Position numbers and translations under genes: made by a program. Under the pieces are notes generated by a model. The model ran no database searches and had not been told where the DNA came from. It saw only the letters and a program-made list of their open reading frames with translations. Positions 1-6,994 of a stretch of 8,902 nt of DNA are shown here, piece after piece. Positions within the stretch are counted from its first letter, which is position 1; every line of letters begins with the position of its first letter. Origin of the DNA: DASSWG01 sp035704905 (lineage in GTDB: Bacteria > Bacteroidota > Bacteroidia > Flavobacteriales > Flavobacteriaceae); assembly GCA_035704905.1 (NCBI GenBank), contig DASSWN010000160.1:1-8902 (forward strand), read 5' to 3'.

Positions 1-147
1 TGCAAAATTATAGTCCCATATTGCCTGATAATCGGCTTGAAGGAATGAATTTGAAAGTGCAAGTGAAAGGAGGGCAGCGAACAACAGCAGCAATCCGCTG
101 GTTTTTTGACTGTTAAAAAAGTTGTTAAACAGTTGGGCTAATTGCAT
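1..147 (-). CDS. nhaA: NhaA-type Na+/H+ antiporter, N-terminal part (cut by window edge)
   Basis: Translating the minus strand from the ATG at 147-145 gives 49 open codons to the window edge: an amphipathic start (MQLAQLFNNFFNSQKTSG), then a hydrophobic helix (LLLLFAALLSLALSNSF), then QADYQAIWDYNF. This matches the N-terminus of NhaA antiporters: an FF-S-x-x-(S/G)-G turn, a first membrane helix ending in A/S-N-S, then a short loop with Y-x-x-(F/W). NhaA exchanges Na+ (or Li+) for protons across the inner membrane and supports pH and salt tolerance; full proteins are about 390-440 residues, so most of the gene lies to the left. An in-frame TAA six codons upstream makes this ATG the first possible start. 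The threonine dehydrogenase gene lies 122 bases upstream on the same strand, so nhaA may be read from its own promoter or by readthrough. The family call rests on one helix and its flanks. Confidence 0.8.
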   Translation of the reverse strand, partial: MQLAQLFNNFFNSQKTSGLLLLFAALLSLALSNSFLQADYQAIWDYNFA

Positions 148-160
148 GAATGAATTTTTC

Positions 161-273
161 CAAATTTAAGAATTCACTCACAAAGACGAATAAAAAATTA
201 AATTTTAATTTAGCTTTAACTTTTTTGCAGCTTTTTAGAACAAAAATCTGCCTTAATTTGAAAATAAAATCAA
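161..273 (-). promoter_or_regulatory. Possible nhaA promoter elements
   Basis: Two candidates lie on the minus strand. TAAATTTG (168-161) is a perfect match to the Bacteroidetes -7 consensus TAnnTTTG, but it lies only 13 bases before the ATG and has no TTG at the usual distance. GATTTTTG (248-241) is one base off, but has TTG (273-271) 22 bases upstream, overlapping the end of the threonine dehydrogenase gene; its transcript would carry a leader of roughly 85 bases. The region is very AT-rich, so chance matches are likely. Confidence 0.3.
191..211 (-). terminator. AT-only palindrome, weak terminator candidate after the threonine dehydrogenase gene
   Basis: AAATTAAA (195-202) and TTTAATTT (204-211) are exact reverse complements around one central base. 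Read on the minus strand, a run of T (RNA U; plus-strand A at 192-197) follows at once. The arrangement resembles an intrinsic terminator downstream of the dehydrogenase, but the stem has no G-C pair and the loop must open several pairs, so the hairpin would be weak. It could equally be plain AT-rich spacer. Confidence 0.25.
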
Positions 274-1220
274 GTTTTTGTCTTTTCCAATCCGTCCAGC
301 ATTGCCCGGGTCATTTCGTCCAAATTATAGTTGCTTTTCCAGCCCCAGTCTTTTTGGGCTGCGGAATCATCGATGCTCGAAGGCCAGGAGTCGGCAATTT
401 CTTGCCTGAAATCGGGGGCGTAGTCGATTTCAAATTCCGGGATATATTTCTGAATGTTTTCGGCCAATTCTTTCGGCGTGAAACTAATTCCAGATAAATT
501 ATAGGATGACCTCACGTCAATTTTTTCTGCCGGGGCTTCCATGATTTTCATTGTGGCGCGTATGGCATCTTCCATGTACATCATGGGCAAGGCGGTTCCT
601 TCACTTAAAAACGAGGTGTATTTTTTATTCTGAATCGCTTCGTGAAAAATCTCAATGGCATAATCTGTGGTTCCACCTCCGGGTGGTGTTGTATAGCTGA
701 TTAACCCCGGATAGCGGATGCTTCGAACATCTACATTGTATTTATTGTAATAATAAGCGCACCACCGTTCGCCGGTTTGCTTACTGATGCCATAAACGGT
801 CGAAGGTTCCATGACTGTTGTTTGTGGGGTTTCCAATTTGGGGGTGGTGGGCCCAAAAACGGCGATGCTTGAGGGCCAAAATACTTTTTCAATCTTTTTT
901 TCTTTGGCCAAATTCAAAATATTGAAGAGGGAATCCATGTTCAAATTCCAGCCGCGCATTGGAAATTTTTCGGCTGTGGCGCTCAACATGGCCGCCATCA
1001 AATAAACTTCACTAATTTCGTGATGCAGCACAATATCTTCAATCGCCTTATAATCGGTTGCATCAGCCTTTTCAAAGGGTCCCGATTCCATCAAATCCTT
1101 ATTTCCTTTTCGAATATCGCTTGCAATCACGTTTTTGGACCCATGCTTTTTTCGCAATGCCAGCGACAGCTCGGTTCCGATTTGCCCGCATGCGCCGATA
1201 ATCAATATTTTGGTGGACAT
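270..1220 (-). CDS. L-threonine 3-dehydrogenase, SDR (epimerase-like) type
   Basis: A 316-residue extended short-chain dehydrogenase. The N-terminal Rossmann fold has G9-A-C-G12-Q-I-G15 and, at the end of beta-2, D35, which favours NAD+. The active site shows S117/S118 (PSSIAVFGP) and Y143-x3-K147 (VYGISK). The stretch from P116 to E138, with the later RYPGLISY and PGGGTTDYAIEIF segments, is typical of the GalE-like threonine dehydrogenases first characterised in Flavobacterium frigidimaris. These oxidise L-threonine to 2-amino-3-ketobutyrate, which a CoA ligase cleaves to glycine and acetyl-CoA in the cytoplasm. Length is normal. I chose the ATG at 1220 because the glycine motif then begins at residue 9, as usual; an in-frame ATG at 1265 would add 15 residues unlike the family and lies upstream of the likely promoter. 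No kbl gene is in view. Less likely alternatives are a sugar-nucleotide epimerase or dehydratase. The symbol is left blank because tdh usually denotes the unrelated zinc enzyme. Confidence 0.85.
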   Translation of the reverse strand: MSTKILIIGACGQIGTELSLALRKKHGSKNVIASDIRKGNKDLMESGPFEKADATDYKAIEDIVLHHEISEVYLMAAMLSATAEKFPMRGWNLNMDSLFNILNLAKEKKIEKVFWPSSIAVFGPTTPKLETPQTTVMEPSTVYGISKQTGERWCAYYYNKYNVDVRSIRYPGLISYTTPPGGGTTDYAIEIFHEAIQNKKYTSFLSEGTALPMMYMEDAIRATMKIMEAPAEKIDVRSSYNLSGISFTPKELAENIQKYIPEFEIDYAPDFRQEIADSWPSSIDDSAAQKDWGWKSNYNLDEMTRAMLDGLEKTKT

Positions 1221-1237
1221 AAAAAATAAAATTTCTG

Positions 1238-1272
1238 CAAATATATTATTATTTGAAAGGATCATGGGCGAA
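1238..1272 (-). promoter_or_regulatory. Candidate promoter of the threonine dehydrogenase gene
   Basis: TATATTTG (1245-1238) is a perfect TAnnTTTG -7 element on the minus strand. TTCG (1272-1269), one base off TTTG, lies 23 bases upstream, at the long end of the usual spacing. The start codon is 17 bases past the -7 element, so the leader would be short. This position also argues against the alternative start at 1265. Confidence 0.5.
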
Positions 1273-1300
1273 CAGATAAAAAGATAAAATTTTCCGAGAA

Positions 1301-1330
1301 TTGATGCGTTTTAAAATTTGCGTACCTTTC
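1301..1330 (+). promoter_or_regulatory. Candidate promoter of the 1351-2489 lipoprotein operon
   Basis: TTG (1301-1303), 19 bases, then TACCTTTC (1323-1330) matches the Bacteroidetes TTG/TAnnTTTG promoter with one mismatch and ideal spacing. Transcription would begin around 1337, some 14 bases before the ATG at 1351. It is back to back with the dehydrogenase promoter in the same 130-base divergent gap. Confidence 0.5.
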
Positions 1331-1350
1331 GCTTTTTATTAGAATTTTCA

Positions 1351-1953
1351 ATGATCGGTTTTTCAAAATTCAGAATTTCTATTTGCGGAACATTTTTATT
1401 GCTCCTTTTTCCCTTCTATTCTTGTCAGAATGAGCAAACGGAACATGTGAAAAAAAAAATGGAACAGGAGGATACAGTTGCATTTACCAAAAAAATAGAA
1501 TTTCCGGATTATTCGCAAATAAGCTTAACACCAATAGCAAAGAAAAAAACAGCAAATTGGACCGATTTTTCCACCGCTGAAATCGAAGTGGAAAGAATGC
1601 TCGGTTTCACGGTTCGTGATGTAGCCCAGAATGCCGAAAATATTGCGCAGAGCATGTCCAGCTTGGAAAAAACATTGCCGGAAGAACTTCATACCAAACC
1701 CGTTTTGGCGCGAATCGCAGTTTTGGTAAGCCTAACGGGAATGTTGCAGCAATCAACTGCCAATCCAGTGGCCAAAGCCGATGAAATAGAAACTTTTGCA
1801 TCCAAAATCCCACCGGCTTTTGAAAATTTAAAAATTCATGTCAATGAAGCTTACCGGGAAGGATTGGAAGATTTCCAGGCAGAGGTTGAACCCGAAAAGC
1901 CGATTTTATCACCTATTATAAAAAGCGGACCTATTCAAAAAGAGAAAAAATGA
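1351..1953 (+). CDS. Lipoprotein of unknown function
   Basis: A 200-residue protein I do not recognise. The start ATG at 1351 gives a good lipoprotein signal: basic N-terminus (K6, R8), a hydrophobic run of about residues 9-22, and a lipobox-like F-Y-S-C with C25 as the lipidated residue. A TTG 33 bases upstream is in frame but would spoil the signal and overlap the promoter. The mature part starts with a charged linker (about 26-60). Then comes a helical region (about 75-170) with heptad-like hydrophobic spacing, including V-R-D-V-A-Q-N-A-E-N-I-A-Q-S-M-S-S-L-E (about residues 87-105) and the leucine-rich VLARIAVLVSLTGMLQQ. The tail is proline- and lysine-rich. No cysteine follows the lipid anchor and no catalytic motif is visible. 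The stop overlaps the next start (ATGA, 1950-1953), so translation is probably coupled to the SnoaL-like lipoprotein. It probably sits on the periplasmic face of a membrane. Confidence 0.75.
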   Translation: MIGFSKFRISICGTFLLLLFPFYSCQNEQTEHVKKKMEQEDTVAFTKKIEFPDYSQISLTPIAKKKTANWTDFSTAEIEVERMLGFTVRDVAQNAENIAQSMSSLEKTLPEELHTKPVLARIAVLVSLTGMLQQSTANPVAKADEIETFASKIPPAFENLKIHVNEAYREGLEDFQAEVEPEKPILSPIIKSGPIQKEKK

Positions 1954-2489
1954 GCAAAATTATAAGTGGCATCCTATTTTCTTTCTTGTTGCTTTCATGC
2001 AATACGAGCAACGAAAAAAATATTTCCGAAGAAAATAGCGATGAAAACCCAAAAAACGAAATAGAAAATACTTTGAACAATTGGCACAAAGCCGCCGCCG
2101 CTGCCAATTTTGATGCCTATTTTTCATTTATGGCGGAAAATTCGGTTTATATCGGCACAGATGCAACCGAATATTGGAACCTGAAAGAATTCAAAAAATT
2201 TTCCGAACCTTATTTTAAAAGTGGAAAAGCCTGGGATTTCACCAGTTTGGAACGGAATATCTATTTTTCTGAAAACCAAGAAACCGTATGGTTCGATGAA
2301 TTGTTGGAAACACATATGGGAATTTGCCGTGGCTCTGGGGTGATGGTCAATGAAAATGGTTCTTGGAAAATAGCGCATTACGTTCTGTCAATGACCATTC
2401 CGAACGATGCCACAAAAGAAGTGGCCTATATGAAAAGGCATTTTGATGAATCTTATACCAAAAAACTCGGTTCCGAAAAAAATAATTGA
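1950..2489 (+). CDS. SnoaL/NTF2-like (SnoaL_3-type) lipoprotein
   Basis: A 179-residue protein with a lipoprotein signal (hydrophobic residues 4-15, lipobox L14-L-S-C17), an acidic and asparagine-rich linker (18-40), and one NTF2-fold domain at about 41-152. The domain shows the SnoaL_3/DUF4440 pattern: N-x-W-H-x-A...F-D-A-Y-F (44-58), S-V-Y-I-G-T-D-A-T-E-Y-W (65-76), K-A-W-D-F (93-97), V-W-F-D-E (113-117), R-G-S-G-V (127-131), and the closing G-S-W-K-I-A-H-Y-V-L-S with I-P-N. Such domains form a conical pocket and may be enzymes, ligand binders or inert adaptors, so no reaction can be assigned. The first base of the start lies in the last lysine codon of the upstream gene and its TG is shared with that gene's stop, so the two are very probably co-expressed. 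The M13 peptidase gene follows after 64 bases and has its own -7 element. Confidence 0.85.
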   Translation: MSKIISGILFSFLLLSCNTSNEKNISEENSDENPKNEIENTLNNWHKAAAAANFDAYFSFMAENSVYIGTDATEYWNLKEFKKFSEPYFKSGKAWDFTSLERNIYFSENQETVWFDELLETHMGICRGSGVMVNENGSWKIAHYVLSMTIPNDATKEVAYMKRHFDESYTKKLGSEKNN

Positions 2490-2514
2490 TAGAATATTAT
2501 CTGTAACAATTATG

Positions 2515-2522
2515 TATTTTTG
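2515..2522 (+). promoter_or_regulatory. Candidate -7 element of the M13 peptidase gene
   Basis: TATTTTTG is a perfect TAnnTTTG match 31 bases before the M13 start. The nearest upstream TTG (2486-2488, at the stop of the SnoaL gene) is 26 bases away, longer than usual, so the -33 part is doubtful. It suggests the peptidase can be transcribed separately from the lipoprotein pair. Confidence 0.4.
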
Positions 2523-2553
2523 GCAACTAAGAAATTAAACTATTCTTTAATAT

Positions 2554-4620
2554 ATGAAAATTAATGTAAAACAACCACTGCTTTTTGCAGTTGCCTCCAT
2601 GACCTTGTTCTCATGTAATGATGACAAGAAGGAAATGGCCAAAGAAGGGGATACGGTTCCGGGCATCAATCTGGCGTACCTCGATACCACTGTGCGCCCA
2701 CAAGACAATTTTTACCAATATGTCAACGGCGGATGGCTAAAAACCGCTGAAATTCCTGCGGACCGCACTTCATGGGGCGGTTTCCAAATTTTGAGAAAAA
2801 GCACCGATGCCGATGTCTTGGATATCATTGCCAAAGCCAAAGAAAGCGGAAAGTATCCCGAAAATTCCGATCAGGCTAAAGCCTTGTACCTTTTTGAATC
2901 ACAGTTGGACACCGCTGCGCGAAACCAAGCGGGCATCGAGCCGATTAAACCAGCTATGGAAAAAATCGCTTCGATACAGAATGTCGAAGATTTGCAGCGT
3001 GTTCTGGCCGAAAACCCTGCGGAAATTTCTTCCCCGTTTTTCGGTTTGGCAGTGTTTTCCGATCCGAGCGACAGCAATATGAATACCGCTTATATTGCCA
3101 CCGGAAGTTTGGGCTTGCCAGATCGAAGCTACTATGTGAAAGACGATGCAAACTCCAAAAAAATTCGTGGGCAATATGTGGATCACATCACCCGCATGTT
3201 GCAATTCTTGGGAACAGATGAAACCACTGCGCGCAAAAATGCCGAAATGATCCTTGCTTTTGAAACAAAACTTGCAATTCCAAGATTTACAAAAGTAGAA
3301 AGCCGCGATTTCAGGAATTTCAACAACCCGAAATCTATTGAAGAATTGTCGCAGATAACCCCGGCCATTGACTGGAACCAATACATCAAAGGTTTGGGTG
3401 TGGAAAAAAAATTGGACACCGTCATTGTGATGCAACCAAAATATATGCAAACCTTACAAGAAGTTTTGGCGGAAGGAAATATTGAAGATTGGAAAACCAT
3501 GATGCGTTGGTCCACACTGAACAGTGCCGCGAGCCAATTGACCACCGAAATGGAAAAAGCAAATTGGGATTTTTACAGCAAAACCTTGAACGGAGCGAAA
3601 GAACAGCGCCCAGCTGATGAACGTGCTTTGGCGACAACAAATGCCGTTTTGGGCGAAGCTCTGGGCAAATTATATGTGGAAGAAAAGTTTCCACCGGAAG
3701 CGAAGGAAAAAGCGGAAACCATGATCGCCAATGTGATCGAAGCCTACAAGGCTCGTATCCACGCATTGGAATGGATGTCAGATTCCACCAAAACTAAAGC
3801 CATCGAAAAATTGGATAAATTCACCGTTAAAATCGGGTATCCAGACAAGTGGAAAGATTATTCTGAAATGAAAGTGAACGCCGAAAATTCATATTATGAA
3901 AACATGGTGGCCGCTTCCAACTGGAATTACCAAGATGACCTTTCCGAAATCGGCGAGCCGGTTGATAAAACCGAATGGGGCATGTCACCACAAACCGTGA
4001 ATGCATATTTTAATCCGTTTTTCAATGAAATCGTGTTCCCAGCGGCAATTTTACAACCGCCTTTTTATGATTATAAAGCAGATGCAGCAGTAAATTACGG
4101 GGGAATTGGCGCCGTGATCGGACATGAAATCTCCCATGCTTTCGATGATAGCGGTGCACGTTTCGATGCCGAAGGTAATTTGCACAATTGGTGGACAGAA
4201 AAAGATTTGGAAAACTTCACCAAGCGGGGCGATGCCTTGGCAGATTACTATTCCAACATTGAAGTATTGGACAGCGTTTACATTAACGGTAAATTCACCT
4301 TAGGCGAAAATATTGGTGATTTGGGTGGTGTTTTGGCAGCCTACGACGGATTGATGCGTTATTATGAAACACATGAAAAACCTGGAAAAATTGAAGGATT
4401 TACCCCCGAGCAACGCTTCTTCATGTCTTGGGCAACCGTTTGGAGGGGAATAATAAGGGATGAAGCACTTCAAACCAATATCAAAACAGACCCACATTCA
4501 CCAGGACAAGTGAGGGGTTATGCCCCTTTGTTGCAAGTCGATGCATTCTATAAAGCGTTTGATATTAAAGAAGGTGACTCCTTATATATTGCCCCGGAAG
4601 ACCGGGTGCGAATTTGGTAA
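2554..4620 (+). CDS. pepO: M13 family zinc metallopeptidase, lipoprotein (PepO/neprilysin-like)
   Basis: A 688-residue neprilysin-like endopeptidase of normal length. The signal peptide ends in the lipobox L18-F-S-C21. The N-terminal M13 domain begins with the typical V-R-P-Q-D-N-F-Y-Q-Y-V-N-G-G-W segment (about 47-61), followed by P-A-D-R-T-S-W-G. The catalytic domain has N483-A-Y-F (backbone-binding motif of substrate), H524-E525-I-S-H528 (two zinc histidines and the general base), G-E585-N-I-G-D589 (third zinc ligand and its supporting Asp), H648-S-P-G-Q-V-R654 (transition-state and substrate arginine region), and the family's C-terminal P-E-D-R-V-R-I-W ending. All catalytic residues are present, so it should be active. 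M13 enzymes cut oligopeptides at the amino side of hydrophobic residues, here in the periplasm or at the cell surface; the N-D-D after C21 is acidic, as in surface-export signals of Bacteroidetes lipoproteins. A hairpin terminator follows the stop. Confidence 0.95.
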   Translation: MKINVKQPLLFAVASMTLFSCNDDKKEMAKEGDTVPGINLAYLDTTVRPQDNFYQYVNGGWLKTAEIPADRTSWGGFQILRKSTDADVLDIIAKAKESGKYPENSDQAKALYLFESQLDTAARNQAGIEPIKPAMEKIASIQNVEDLQRVLAENPAEISSPFFGLAVFSDPSDSNMNTAYIATGSLGLPDRSYYVKDDANSKKIRGQYVDHITRMLQFLGTDETTARKNAEMILAFETKLAIPRFTKVESRDFRNFNNPKSIEELSQITPAIDWNQYIKGLGVEKKLDTVIVMQPKYMQTLQEVLAEGNIEDWKTMMRWSTLNSAASQLTTEMEKANWDFYSKTLNGAKEQRPADERALATTNAVLGEALGKLYVEEKFPPEAKEKAETMIANVIEAYKARIHALEWMSDSTKTKAIEKLDKFTVKIGYPDKWKDYSEMKVNAENSYYENMVAASNWNYQDDLSEIGEPVDKTEWGMSPQTVNAYFNPFFNEIVFPAAILQPPFYDYKADAAVNYGGIGAVIGHEISHAFDDSGARFDAEGNLHNWWTEKDLENFTKRGDALADYYSNIEVLDSVYINGKFTLGENIGDLGGVLAAYDGLMRYYETHEKPGKIEGFTPEQRFFMSWATVWRGIIRDEALQTNIKTDPHSPGQVRGYAPLLQVDAFYKAFDIKEGDSLYIAPEDRVRIW

Positions 4621-4643
4621 GCCTAATTCTTATAAATTGATTG

Positions 4644-4669
4644 AAAACCGTCTGAAAAGGCGGTTTTTT
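4644..4669 (+). terminator. Intrinsic terminator after the M13 peptidase gene
   Basis: AAAACCGTC (4644-4652) pairs with GGCGGTTTT (4659-4667) around the loop TGAAAA, with one G-U pair, and is followed by T-rich sequence (TTATTTT). It lies 24 bases past the M13 stop. On the other strand the stem keeps eight of nine pairs and is followed by TTTTC, so it may also end the convergent M28 transcript, whose stop codon is at 4687-4685. Confidence 0.8.
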
Positions 4670-4684
4670 ATTTTCAATTGATTC

Positions 4685-6982
4685 CTATTTTAAAGAAATT
4701 TCCTGCTGAATAATTGTGGCATCATTCAGTATGAAAGGCTTTGGAATCATTTCCGGCGATCTTGGCGGAACATTGAAACGTTCATTAATGAGCAAGTCAT
4801 TTGCTGCCCCAAACAAAATCAGGTTGGGATCCGCATTTTTGGGAAGCGTGAAATCGAGGCGAAGCACATCGCGGTCAACCGGAAAATAAGTCAGTAAACG
4901 TACCGAATTCTGGTTTTCAGAAGTTATTTCCGGTAGGGTTAACGGAAGTCTGTTCACTTTAAATTCATAAAACTTGGTATATTCTTGAGAGAATAATTCA
5001 ATTCGATTCAAATCGCGCCGTGGAATAATGCGAATGTGATAGGCTATTTTGTTTTCACCAAGTATTTCCTTTGAAAGTTCCACTTTCGATTTCAGCAATA
5101 ACTTGGTTTGTGCATTCTGAAAATAAGTAAACCCAGTACCATATTTACTGTCAAAAATTGTATTGGGAACGCTCTTCTTCGGATTTTCACCTAAAAATTC
5201 TTTCGACCAATCATCGAATATATAATCGTATGTAAACCATTTCGCCCGGTTGGTCTCTGCGTTCAACAAATAAACCATACTGTTCGGCTTGGGACGCTCT
5301 TTGGAAAAATCGGAATGCAGATGCGCAATTGTAAAAAAAACAATTGAAATCAGGAGAAACAGGAAACCAAAATCCGCTTTTTGGCGAAAATGCCCAAAAA
5401 TGGGAAGCAACAACCCGAAAAGCAACACTGTAAAAACACTGCTGATCACCAACATTTTCAATCCCAATCCTACAGGAAAAAATTGAATTAGTGGAGCGAA
5501 GAGAAAAATGGCCGGAATATTCAACAACAACAATATAAAAAGGTTCACTTTTTCAAACCACAATAAAAGCCCAAAGCAAATCAACCCAAAAAAAACAGGC
5601 ACAATAAAATAGGCCGCACCTTTCAAAAAGAAAGCAACAAGCAAATTGATCAACAACCAAAAAAATAATGGCGCAATCATAAATTCTTTAGTGTTTCCCA
5701 CACTGGCATTTGGACTATAAAACAAAAAAGTGATGGCGAGCGTCAGCGCGACAAAGGCCGCAATATAGTCATGTCCATTATAGGTGAATCCCTGAAGAAT
5801 TTCATTGTATTGCGGATAAAAGACCGACAGCAATTTCCATCCAAAGAAAGCAATTGACCCACTTACGACCAAACTTCCCAAAAATGGAAGAAAGCCTTTC
5901 CAGATTTGTTTCGATCGCAGTTTCCCACTTTTTATTCCATAAATCAATAGTCCGCCGAAAAGCAATATCGCCATAAAGAACATGGGGAAAATCCATGAAA
6001 AGGAATAATGAACCATTCCAATTCCTTGAAAATTGAAATACACATCATCGTTGGGAGCGGCAAGTTCTTCCAATTCGGCATTGGAAAAGTGGGTCAACAA
6101 AGGCATCAAATAACTTCCCTGATGCTCCAAGCTATTGAAATCCAAATTTTTTGGAATATCCAATGCGGTGTGATAATCAAAATGATCGTCGATAAAAGCA
6201 AAAAAGAAACTCGGAATACCCTTTTCTTCCCGAAAAACAGTTGAATCGGTGTCATTGGGCAGCAATTTATACACACTGTACATCAAAGAAGTAGCAACGG
6301 GAAATTCGGGGTGCGCAGCTGCAAAACCCGCAATCATTGCGCTATTTCCGCCATTTGTTTCCACAATCATGTTCGAAGGGCCACCGCTTCCGCGCGCTTC
6401 AAAATTCAAAACCAGCCCAACATTTTCCGCCCACGGATGTTGTTCGACAAAAAGCTTGGCACCGAGCAATCCAATTTCCTCAGCGTCGGAAAAAAGGATG
6501 ATAATATCATTTTCGTGTTCCATTCCGGTTGCCAAAAACGCACGAATTCCTTCCAAAATTGTGGCCACTCCGGAACCGGCATCGCTGGCTCCATAGGAGG
6601 AATGAACCGCGGAATCGTAATGCGACAGAACAAGTAAAGCTTTTTTCTGGGGATTTGTGCCTTCAATTTTGGCAATAATATTTTGGGGCCTTCCAAGAAT
6701 TCGGTCATCGTTTAGCACATAAGCTTGCTGGGTTTGCACTTCCAAGCCCATTTCTTCCAGTTCTGAAACGAGGTAATTCCGAACCAAACTATGCTCCACC
6801 GTTCCCACCGAATGCGGAAATTGTGCAATTTTTTCAACATGTTGCATGGCGCGTTCCGTTGAAAATTTGGTTTTTTTAATGTTTGCATTTTTATCGGAAT
6901 GAGGCATTAAACCAAAAAAACTGTAATACACCAATGCCGATAGCATCAAAAAAACCAAGATATTCGTGAACCGTGTGGACAT
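4685..6982 (-). CDS. M28 family zinc aminopeptidase-like membrane protein (ERMP1-like)
   Basis: A 765-residue protein. An N-terminal membrane anchor (about 7-25) precedes a complete M28 peptidase domain (about 40-305). The five metal ligands and the catalytic acid are visible: H121 (L-S-H-Y-D-S), D134 (G-A-S-D-A-G-S-G, bridging), E168-E169 (D-A-E-E-I-G, general base and ligand), E195 (N-F-E-A-R-G, occupying the Asp/Glu ligand position) and H271 (Y-H-T-A-L-D). About eight more TM helices follow (around 328-350, 363-389, 405-423, 435-455, 457-475, 478-500, 507-529, 537-555), then a soluble C-terminal region of about 210 residues. One anchor, a peptidase and eight helices match the bacterial relatives of eukaryotic ERMP1/Fxna. 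M28 enzymes are mostly aminopeptidases; topology places the catalytic domain in the periplasm. The natural substrate is unknown. The gene begins 12 bases after the zinc-ribbon gene, so the two probably form an operon. Confidence 0.9.
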   Translation of the reverse strand: MSTRFTNILVFLMLSALVYYSFFGLMPHSDKNANIKKTKFSTERAMQHVEKIAQFPHSVGTVEHSLVRNYLVSELEEMGLEVQTQQAYVLNDDRILGRPQNIIAKIEGTNPQKKALLVLSHYDSAVHSSYGASDAGSGVATILEGIRAFLATGMEHENDIIILFSDAEEIGLLGAKLFVEQHPWAENVGLVLNFEARGSGGPSNMIVETNGGNSAMIAGFAAAHPEFPVATSLMYSVYKLLPNDTDSTVFREEKGIPSFFFAFIDDHFDYHTALDIPKNLDFNSLEHQGSYLMPLLTHFSNAELEELAAPNDDVYFNFQGIGMVHYSFSWIFPMFFMAILLFGGLLIYGIKSGKLRSKQIWKGFLPFLGSLVVSGSIAFFGWKLLSVFYPQYNEILQGFTYNGHDYIAAFVALTLAITFLFYSPNASVGNTKEFMIAPLFFWLLINLLVAFFLKGAAYFIVPVFFGLICFGLLLWFEKVNLFILLLLNIPAIFLFAPLIQFFPVGLGLKMLVISSVFTVLLFGLLLPIFGHFRQKADFGFLFLLISIVFFTIAHLHSDFSKERPKPNSMVYLLNAETNRAKWFTYDYIFDDWSKEFLGENPKKSVPNTIFDSKYGTGFTYFQNAQTKLLLKSKVELSKEILGENKIAYHIRIIPRRDLNRIELFSQEYTKFYEFKVNRLPLTLPEITSENQNSVRLLTYFPVDRDVLRLDFTLPKNADPNLILFGAANDLLINERFNVPPRSPEMIPKPFILNDATIIQQEISLK

Positions 6983-6994
6983 AGGCCGAAGTCA

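Noticed and set aside
150..497. Plus-strand frame of 115 codons opposite the end of the threonine dehydrogenase
   Set aside because: It is antisense to the conserved C-terminus of the dehydrogenase and covers the AT-rich spacer; no protein features.
1221..1265. Upstream ATG at 1265 as the start of the threonine dehydrogenase
   Set aside because: It would add 15 residues before the Rossmann glycine motif, unlike the family, and the added part covers the likely promoter.
1318..1350. TTG at 1318 as the start of the first lipoprotein
   Set aside because: It overlaps the candidate -7 element and adds 11 residues before a signal peptide that is already complete from the ATG at 1351.
2899..3450. 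Long antisense frame (183 codons) inside the M13 peptidase gene
   Set aside because: The sense strand encodes a clear M13 peptidase throughout. The antisense product has no recognisable motif and is a by-product of codon bias.
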